From NCBI GenBank assembly GCA_028564705.1, contig JAPXFQ010001409.1:1-64000 (forward strand): a stretch of DNA of 64,000 nucleotides, read 5' to 3'. Made by a program: the position numbers and the translations under genes. The notes beneath the pieces are model-generated. The model had not been told where the DNA came from. It saw only the letters and a program-made list of their open reading frames with translations, and searched no databases. Positions 56,847 to 64,000 of the stretch are shown here, one piece after another. The stretch comes from Apricaphanius iberus (taxonomy: Eukaryota > Chordata > Actinopteri > Cyprinodontiformes > Aphaniidae). Within the stretch, counting starts at the first letter, position 1. Each line of letters starts with the position of its first letter.

Positions 56847-57911
56847 GGGTGCCATGAGAATCCTGCAGGGGAGTTTCAAGTTTCTCTAAACGTAGAACGT
56901 GATCCATTCATTGAAGTAAAATTAGAAGGGAAACCGACAAACATGCTAATTGATACTGGAGCTAGTTACACTTGTGTAAACACAAGCTTCGCAAAACACC
57001 TCCCCTTGACGGATAAGTTCATCAAAACCGTAGGATTCTCAGGCATACCACAGTTCAATCCAGTAACAGCTCCAATAAAATTAAGCATTGACGAAAGCGA
57101 AATTGAGATTCCCATCCTTGTGTCAAATCAAACACCAGTAAATCTTTTGGGAAGAGATGCACTTTGCAAACTAAATGCAAAAATTTGGTGTTCACCACAA
57201 GGGATACACATTGACAGCTCTGGATTGGATCTACAGATGCATGTTAACACAGAGCTGGCAAAAGTCTACTGGCTAGGTAACATTTCTGAAACAGTAACTG
57301 ACATTTTTGGAAAATGGGAAAAATTCATCAAAGCACAGATCCCTAATTCAACCAAACCATTCAGTAGTTTTCATTGCACTATGTTCTATGATCCATCGTG
57401 CAGTGAGATATTCGAGGAAGAATGGGACAAAGCAACTAAAGACTTACAGGTTGAGCTAGAAATAGGTTACATTTTGATAGGAAAACAAGGGACAGCCCTA
57501 AATGTAAAAACAAACCCATTCATCGAGAGATGGTACTGTGTACCAGAATCTGTACCTCATATCACGTTACTAGTCAACAAAGGCTTTGAATCCAAAGACT
57601 TGGGGCCTATGATGCTGGCAGCCACACAGGCCTCTTGGCAAACAACAGACAACCCTTTAATCCTCACAACTAAAGATTCAACCATGATAAAAATCCTTTG
57701 TGAAACATCTGCACTAGTTAAACCACAAGTAGTGTCAGTCCCAAAGAAACAACAAAAGCAACAACTCACACAATCTAAAACATGCCAGGAAGCATTGGTG
57801 AAAAAGATGCTAAATCAGGTTCCAGAACAACTGTGGTCAAAACATGACACGGATGTTGGATTGGCACTATCAGCCAGTCCTATTGAAACAAGGTGTTACA
57901 CTTCTCCCTAG
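56847..57911 (+). pseudogene. pro: ERV-B protease and H-x-T domain
   Basis: Same frame as gag after the TAG. Protease: LIDTGASYTCVN (active Asp, about 56946-56981) and VNLLGRDALCKL downstream. Then the extra domain: FHCTMFY (His at 57372-57374) and PHITLLV (His at 57558-57560), 62 residues apart, with GKQGTAL and RWYCV between. KDLGPM follows, as KDLGGM does in ERV-A. A frame change near 57880 moves the start of RT into the next frame. The protease itself is uninterrupted. The extra domain is not part of standard retroviral Pol; a 2H phosphoesterase fold is my inference from the paired motifs. Confidence 0.82.
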
Positions 57912-60900
57912 ACGGCCACAATACCCAATGAAACCAGAAGCAGAAGAAGGAATAAGTGCCACAATCTATGGCTTACTAACCGCAGGAGTACTGAAGGAAA
58001 CATACAGTGTTTGCAATACTCCCATCCTTCCAGTCCTAAAAGCAGATAAGTCAAAATATCGGTTGGTGCATGATTTGAGAGCGATCAATGAAATAATCGA
58101 AGACTGGCCAGCAGAAGTGCCAAACCCACACACTTTGCTTACAAACTTCCCACGAGAAGCTAAATATTTCACAGTGATTGACTTATGTTCCGCATTTTTT
58201 AGCATCCCTCTGGCAGAGACATCACAATATCTCTTTGCTTTCAAATATCGCGGAAAACAATACACATACACTAGGGTTCCACAAGGCCTGAAACACAGCC
58301 CTCATGTGTTTAACCAAGTCCTTAGACAAGACTTGGAAGGGCTCCAAATCAAAGGCACATTGCTCCAGTACGTTGATGACCTGGTGATCGCATCAAACAG
58401 CCTTGAAAGCTGTCATGAGGACTCAATCAAAGTGTTAACCAGACTGGCTCAAAGAGGTCACAAGGCCTCCCAAGCAAAACTTCAATACTGCCAAACACAG
58501 GTAGAATACCTGGGGAGAACAACCTCTCATGGAACAGTCTCCATTTCACAAGAACATGTTGAAGGAATAAGCAAAGCACCATTACCGAGAAACGTTGGTG
58601 AAATTATGACGTTCTTAGGACTGACAGGTTTCAGCTCTGACTGGATTGAAAACTATGCTGAAAAGACAGCACCACTCAGAGCAATAATGAAAGAGGCTGG
58701 TACCGAGTCTCTGAAAGCGCAACTGAAATGGTCAACTGAGGCTAAAATAGCTTTTGAAGCAATAAAATGTGACATGCAAACTGCACCATGCCTTGCAACA
58801 CCAGACTACACAAAGCCATTTCTACTCTATGTAGCCAATCGTCAAAACATGTACGCCTCGGCAGTGTTATTGCAGGAATCATGTAGTGGCAGACAAAAAC
58901 AACCAATTGCATACTACAGTGTGAAACTTGATAATGTAGTCCAAGGCTGGCCTCCATGCTACCAAGGCCTAGCAGCTGTACACTTTGCATACGAAAAAGC
59001 TTCAGCGATAATGGGTTACCCAGTCATCATTTATACCCACCACAAAATCGCTGAACTCATTAATCAAGGAAGATTTGTGGTACACCAATCAAGATGCCTC
59101 CAGTACATGCCTCTGCTAACATATCCAGATGTAACAATAAAAAGATGCACAACAAACAATCCAGCAAACGCCGTTCCATTTGAGTTTGAGGGAGAACCTC
59201 ATGAATGCATCGCTGAGTCTGCAACATACACAAAACTAAGACCAGACTTAGAGTCCACACCTTTTGACAGTCCAGATGTCACTTACTTTGTTGACGGATC
59301 TTGTTTTAGAGATCACCTCGGAAATCATGCAGGCTATGCAGTGGTGGAAAAAACAAATGACGGCTTTAAAACAGTCAAAGCAGAAAAATGCGAGCAACCC
59401 TGTTCAGCTCAACTGGCTGAACTGAAAGCGCTAACAGAAGCTTGCAAATTAGCAGAGGGCAAAACCGCAAACGTTTTCTCAGATTCTGCTTATTCAATCG
59501 GTGTTTGTCACCTTTTCGGAAATGTGTGGAAACAAAGAGGCTTCAAAAAGGCAGATGGAACTCCCATACAACATGGGAAACAAATAAACGAACTAATTAC
59601 AGCAATGATGCTTCCTACAAAACTGGCTGTGATAAAATGCCCAGCTCACCGAAAAGGCAACACAGACGTGATAAAGGGTAACAATGCAGCAGACGAAGCA
59701 GCAAAACTAGTTGCAAAATGTGAGATTGCCATTTTAAGCCCGGTAATTTCAATTGATCCAGTGATAACGCCTAAAGAATTAATACATATCCAAGAAAACG
59801 CCACTCAGAGTGAACAACATGTGTGGCATCAGAGAGGTGCATCAAAAGACAAAAATGGTTTATGGCAATCACACGAAGGTCTAGTTGTAGCACCAGTCTC
59901 ACTTTTAACAATCCTAATATCAGAAGGCCATGGAATCGATCATTGTGGCAGAGCTGAGGTGATAAGAAAACTCGAACGTCAGGGCTACTGGTCACCATAT
60001 TTAAAGGCAATGGTGGAAGAAGTACTAAACAGATGCAGCATTTGTGCTCAGAACAATGTTCGAAAAGGCATAAAAACACCAACAGGACACATCCCAATAC
60101 CTGAAGGTCCATTCAGACACCTTGTCATTGACTATGCAGACATGATAAAAACAGTGCAGGGAAAGCGATACATGTTGGTTGTGATTGACAGATTCAGCCG
60201 ATGGGTTGAAGCAATCCCATCTAAGGATATGAGCGCAGAAACTGCTGTGAAATTTCTGGTCAGAGAGGTTATACCTCGGTTTGGAATTCCAACAGAGCTT
60301 TCATCAGACAATGGCCCAGCTTTCATTCATAAAGTATTTAAGGGAGTCTTGCAGCAGTTGAGGATTAAACAGAGATTAGGAGCAGTCTATCATCCCCAAT
60401 CCCAGGGAATGATAGAAAGGGTAAACTTGACCTTGAAAACTAAGATCAGGAAGGTGTGTGCATGTGCCAAACTAAACTGGGTGGATGCGTTGCCGCTTGC
60501 TTTGCTTTCTTACCGCATGCAAGAAAACAGAGTAACTCACTTGTCTCCACATGAAGCTCTAACAGGCAGGCCAATGCCGGTCCCACAGTTTTGTGGTCCC
60601 CATACGGGACCATCACTTGAGCAAGCAGAGCAAGATCTCAAAAGCTATGTCAGGCAACTAACTAGTATCCACAAAGCAATCTATTTCCAGGAAAAAGAAA
60701 AAGAGGCTGCCATAAGCAGAGATATCGAAGGTCCAGTGGCTCCTGGAGATCAGGTTTATATTAAGATCTTCCGGAGGAAATGGCATGAACCAAGGCGCGA
60801 GGGACCATTTCTCGTGGTTCAGGCAACCCCCACGGCAATCCAGGTTGACGGTTCCTCAACGTGGTATCATCTGAGCCACTGCACCAAAGTCAGAGAAACA

Positions 60901-61125
60901 AAACAGGAGAGTACCCATCGAGAAAATAAGAAAGAAAAAACTGAAAATCATGAAAAAGATTGTGGGTCTGATAACTGTACTATCTTGGATGGTGGCAGGA
61001 ATGCTGGTGATGAAGGAATTAGTCCTGGAGGAGGTGAAGACAATTCCCAAAGGAGCAGAAGGCAACGCCCGGTCACTAGAGCATTCGCGAAGACGACAGC
61101 AAGAAGACACAACACCACAAGTTAA
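57844..61125 (+). CDS. pol: ERV-B Pol: RT, RNase H, integrase (open)
   Basis: A 1093-codon open frame; true Pol sequence starts at about 57885, after the frame change. RT: KYRLVHDLRAINEI, motif A FTVIDLCSAFFSI, motif B RVPQGLKHSPHVFNQVL, YVDD at residues 176-179. RNase H: FVDGSCF (Asp 484), QLAELKALTEA (Glu), FSDSAYS (Asp), NNAADEAAKL (Asp). Integrase: GHGIDHCGRAEV (His pair region) with CSICAQN, core VIDYADM (Asp 763), SSDNGPAF (Asp), GMIERVN (Glu), then FRRKWHEPRREGPF (GPY/F-like). The C-terminal tail overlaps env by 176 bp in another frame. Every catalytic residue I looked for is present. Without the frame change upstream it would be made as Gag-Pro-Pol by readthrough. Confidence 0.92.
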   Translation: MTRMLDWHYQPVLLKQGVTLLPRRPQYPMKPEAEEGISATIYGLLTAGVLKETYSVCNTPILPVLKADKSKYRLVHDLRAINEIIEDWPAEVPNPHTLLTNFPREAKYFTVIDLCSAFFSIPLAETSQYLFAFKYRGKQYTYTRVPQGLKHSPHVFNQVLRQDLEGLQIKGTLLQYVDDLVIASNSLESCHEDSIKVLTRLAQRGHKASQAKLQYCQTQVEYLGRTTSHGTVSISQEHVEGISKAPLPRNVGEIMTFLGLTGFSSDWIENYAEKTAPLRAIMKEAGTESLKAQLKWSTEAKIAFEAIKCDMQTAPCLATPDYTKPFLLYVANRQNMYASAVLLQESCSGRQKQPIAYYSVKLDNVVQGWPPCYQGLAAVHFAYEKASAIMGYPVIIYTHHKIAELINQGRFVVHQSRCLQYMPLLTYPDVTIKRCTTNNPANAVPFEFEGEPHECIAESATYTKLRPDLESTPFDSPDVTYFVDGSCFRDHLGNHAGYAVVEKTNDGFKTVKAEKCEQPCSAQLAELKALTEACKLAEGKTANVFSDSAYSIGVCHLFGNVWKQRGFKKADGTPIQHGKQINELITAMMLPTKLAVIKCPAHRKGNTDVIKGNNAADEAAKLVAKCEIAILSPVISIDPVITPKELIHIQENATQSEQHVWHQRGASKDKNGLWQSHEGLVVAPVSLLTILISEGHGIDHCGRAEVIRKLERQGYWSPYLKAMVEEVLNRCSICAQNNVRKGIKTPTGHIPIPEGPFRHLVIDYADMIKTVQGKRYMLVVIDRFSRWVEAIPSKDMSAETAVKFLVREVIPRFGIPTELSSDNGPAFIHKVFKGVLQQLRIKQRLGAVYHPQSQGMIERVNLTLKTKIRKVCACAKLNWVDALPLALLSYRMQENRVTHLSPHEALTGRPMPVPQFCGPHTGPSLEQAEQDLKSYVRQLTSIHKAIYFQEKEKEAAISRDIEGPVAPGDQVYIKIFRRKWHEPRREGPFLVVQATPTAIQVDGSSTWYHLSHCTKVRETKQESTHRENKKEKTENHEKDCGSDNCTILDGGRNAGDEGISPGGGEDNSQRSRRQRPVTRAFAKTTARRHNTTS

Positions 61126-63183
61126 GTATGACGCTGACATGTCACTACACCGCACCAGATCAGTCAGGACACCAGTATTCAATAGTTTAAAACACACACT
61201 TCATTCACGAACACGTAGACAAACAGAAAATGTTAAGGAAGTTAAACTACCTACACTAGCACAGAAACCTGAGGATAGATTTAAGATCGTGTGGGAGCCA
61301 CCAACAGAACCCCCACCTATTGAAGCACCTACTATATTAGTAGACTCAACTACACTGGTAACAGAAAAACTCTCACCTATTGTGTTACCTGAAATAGTAA
61401 AGACAACACCTGTACAAACAGCAATTAACAAGCCAACAACTAATCAAGCAGCGCCAGTTGCTCCTACCCCACCTGTAGCTAATAATAAGCCTTCCATGAA
61501 ACAGGTAACCAATGTAGTTACACAAAGTATGATTAAGCCAGGTGACGAGGTCAGTTCTGACCGTCGTCAGGGGGGACTAGATACAATTAAGGGATCACAA
61601 TATCAAAATACAAATGATCCTAGCTATAAACCGATTAGAACAAAATCAATTAATGTGATCATCCCCAGAGCAAAAAGGCCAAAGTTAACAACAGATAAAC
61701 TTTGGGAAGAAGCTAATCAAAATAGCTGGTATTTATGGGCATGGTATACAGCAAGAGAAATGACTTCCAAAGAATGTATTATATGTTCTAGCTCACCAAG
61801 AATTCCTCCAATTGCAATTCCAGAAAAATATACTTTTGAGGAATGTGCTTCAGTACAAAAACAAGCTTGTAAATTAGGAGAATTCAACAATGCAAGTGGT
61901 ACACCATTATTTTTCAGATTTTCCATGTGTGGAATTAAATGCATATTACTCTATGGGTCGAGAAGAATTCATAATTATTTAGACGAACATAGAGGTTACA
62001 AAATAGGAGATAAATGTGCAGAATTTAACATTTCAACAGCACAAAATGGTCCTCCAACTACGTATAAAGTAGACTATGATGCTGAATATGAATGTTTTGC
62101 TAGCGGAGGCTTCTCTGAGAGTGAAGGAACCTTGATGGGCAACACAACAGTCAACTGTAAGGTAACTTGGGTTCTATCATGGTTTCCACATGCTAACGTG
62201 ACACCTATTTTTGTTACCACACCAGTTTGGTATGAAAAACCTGAACCCCTGAGTCAGACCTGTGATAATATGACTATGACACTCCATCCTCTATACTTTC
62301 TGAGTGAACAAACTTGGGCAATAGCAGATAGTTATTTTATGTGTGGAGATGACATCCTAAGAAACACTTTGCCACCACGATGGATAGGTTTGTGCACCAT
62401 GGTAAGATTGAAAATACCTGTCACAATGGTGTATGAAGGTGTGAATGAGATAATTAACCTTGATCGTTTGAATGCTAATCCTAGAGTAAAGAGACAGTAT
62501 GTGCCAGATCAGAGTGTTTATCTTGATATAATAGGACAACCCAAAGGAATTCCAAATGAATTCAAGGCAAGACATGAAATAAAAGCAGGATTTGAGTCAA
62601 TAATTCCTCAGATTACCATAAATAAGAATGTAGAATGGATTAATTATATTTATTATAATCAACAGCGAATCCTTAATTATACTGGAGATGCTCTTGGAAT
62701 GTTAGGTCAACAATTACATGAGACTAGTAAGATGACTCTACAAAATCGACAGGCTTTGGACTGGCTGTTGGCAGATAAAGGAGGACTCTGCAAATTATTT
62801 CAAGATACAGAATGTTGCACGTATATTCCATCACACACTTCTAACGAAGGATCCTTTACTGCCGCAATGACAAAACTTAGAGCACTTAGAGAAGAACTTA
62901 GTTTGAATGCTGGGAAGAATGACTGGTCTGGGGGTGGTTAGACCTAAATTTAGGAGATTGGAAAGCAATGCTAATTAAGGTGGCAATTAGTGCGACCATA
63001 GTTCTAATTGTAATTTTCTTATTGACATGTCTCGTCATACCTGTGGTGAGGAGAGTATGGACAAGGACACTGATCAAACAGATGAACCTGGCTGCTGCAA
63101 CCCAGCTGATCCAGTTGGAAGTGATCGCAATGAAAAATCCTTCTGCCCCCAACATGTCTAAGTACCTAAGCCAAGACTGTTAA
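60950..63183 (+). pseudogene. env: ERV-B env (frameshift before the membrane anchor)
   Basis: The ATG at 60950 opens 663 codons to 62941. Residues 1-25 are a hydrophobic signal or signal-anchor. Then comes a long leader/Pro-Thr-rich part with several basic sites (HSRTRRQ, PRAKRPK). SU carries CXXC at 276-279 (CIIC), about 16 Cys and N-x-T/S sites; a furin-type site RVKR is at 512-515 (62483-62494). TM has the heptad region and a Cys motif with seven residues between Cys 614 and the pair 622-623 (C-x7-CC; ERV-A has the usual x6). A one-base change at the G5 run 62930-62934 ends the frame at 62939-62941. The anchor and tail are in the next frame (62968-63183: about 22 hydrophobic residues, then a basic tail). 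As read, Env would lack an anchor. Confidence 0.88.
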
Positions 63184-63911
63184 ACAAGCTCAATTAAGTG
63201 CTTTCTGACTACAAGTCCCCTCCAGGACACCATCACCTCATCACCCCTTCATCCCTCATCGTAACCTTCAAGAAGGATTTATACTCTTACTCTATTCATT
63301 GTGTTCATTATATGTGGACAATCGAGACTGTTTAACACCATATCGATCATACCGTCCCGGGATGGACAAGATCAACATTTTCTCATCTGTTATATGTTAT
63401 GTGTTTCATATGTTATTTCTAGTATGTTACAACAAATAAGCCAGCTGGTAATTTGAATTTATAACTAAGTTGAATGTTTTAATGTTTACATTTATTCTCA
63501 TTTGTGCCATTTACTCTCACTTGTGTCAGACTTATTAAGGATTGCATTTAATCACATTTTGATAATGCTATATTAAAGATTATGCCTCATGTCGCTTGAA
63601 GGTCCGGTGGACCGTAAGGTTGTCGCCTGGCCGGAGGGGCAGTGGGATAATTTTCCCTGTTCTTGTAGCGACAGGTTTTTGATCCCACACAACGGACCAC
63701 AACTGACATAGGTTTGATTGTTACTCACCATTACTTTGGACACGTGTAATCCTGCATAAGTCCCATTATAATGTTACTTTTATGTGTCTGTCATATGCCT
63801 ATTTACCACAGTATATCCTACCATATTGATGTTTACTTACCATATAATACTCATATTAACTGCATGTATAGGTAGCTAATTAGTGATGCCTAATGGCATC
63901 AAACCGGGGAA
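63184..63911 (+). other. ERV-B region between env and 3' LTR
   Basis: About 730 bp, no gene seen. It contains a short dyad (GGTCCGGTGGACC at about 63601) and ends in a weak purine tract before the LTR. No accessory reading frame is visible. Confidence 0.6.
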
Positions 63912-64000
63912 TGTAGAAGCCAAAATTTGGGCCTGCGTGGCACGTGTAATCAACACGTGCATCAATTCTGAGAAGCTGAGAAGATGCACGTGGTACTTCC
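63912..64000 (+). repeat. ERV-B 3' LTR (first 89 bp)
   Basis: Matches 51719-51807 with three substitutions. Preceded by AAACCGGGGAA, a weak purine tract. Confidence 0.92.

Larger units (their letters stand above)
51719..64000 (+). mobile_element. ERV-B: endogenous retrovirus (3' LTR runs off the window)
   Basis: Starts TGTAGAAGCC at 51719 inside a gypsy gag-protease region; the 3' LTR starts at 63912 and only 89 bp of it are in the window. Order: LTR (540 bp), primer site, long leader (2.5 kb), gag, pro-pol, env. Pol (RT to integrase) is open for 1093 codons. Breaks: gag has two frameshifts and one stop, pro-pol one frameshift, env one frameshift. The visible 89 bp of the LTRs differ at three sites. 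Related to ERV-A in the protease-RT insert, pol and env. Confidence 0.92.

Overview
The window reads as a repeat-dense stretch of a teleost (probably percomorph) fish genome. The evidence is the mix of elements: L2/CR1-type LINEs with GATTCT-type or AATTGAAT-type 3' ends, an L1/Tx1-type LINE, a tRNA-headed SINE with an ATCC tail, Tc1, hAT and piggyBac remnants, Ty3/gypsy elements of three kinds including a Gmr1-type one, and three endogenous retroviruses (ERVs). I could not recognise any host protein-coding gene. Almost every long reading frame belongs to a mobile element.

Layout, left to right. 1-1385: minus-strand LINE with an open RT frame. 3268-5943: DNA transposon with inverted repeats of about 340 bp. 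7041-11440: degraded L2-type LINE (minus) split inside its RT gene by a gag-only ERV (ERV-C, 8038-10414). 11540-14060: fragments of a sushi-type gypsy gag and of LINE RT, all minus, plus a SINE head. 14196-27000: a gypsy pol gene (plus) split by a near-complete but heavily mutated ERV (ERV-A, 14561-25276; two 487-bp LTRs with 3 differences, a GTAT target duplication and a tRNA-Ala-type primer site). 27861-28774: hAT remnant with a BED finger. 29340-31700: LINE ORF1 with an SGNH esterase-like domain, split by a piggyBac remnant at TTAA. 33016-41085: a pile of L2-type LINE copies in one orientation, one inserted into another. 42160-43130: hAT/ZBED transposase remnant with an intron. 43760-44960: L1/Tx1-type LINE. 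From 46842 to the end there is one nested stack: a Tc1 end, entered by a Gmr1-type gypsy element (integrase encoded before reverse transcriptase), whose gag-protease region is in turn entered by a second ERV (ERV-B, 51719 to beyond the window).

ERV-A and ERV-B are distant relatives with the order gag, pro, pol, env. In both, the nucleocapsid end of gag and the protease lie in one frame separated by a single stop codon (TGA in A, TAG in B), which implies stop-codon readthrough. In both, pol carries an extra region of about 120-200 residues between protease and RT. That region keeps two H-x-T/S motifs 62-63 residues apart, the signature pattern of 2H phosphoesterases. This is the best candidate for an undescribed function in the window. 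The ERV-B leader also contains a 39-nt piece that matches the core of vertebrate initiator tRNA-Met and is followed at once by a second copy of the primer-site start. Both Env genes are of the gamma type (CXXC in SU, a C-Xn-CC motif in TM).

ERV-A has almost identical LTRs but a badly broken interior. ERV-B has more diverged LTRs but a long intact RT-RNase H-integrase frame, and three of its five breaks lie at or beside homopolymer runs, so some may be assembly errors. Family names rest on motif recognition and memory; no database search was possible.
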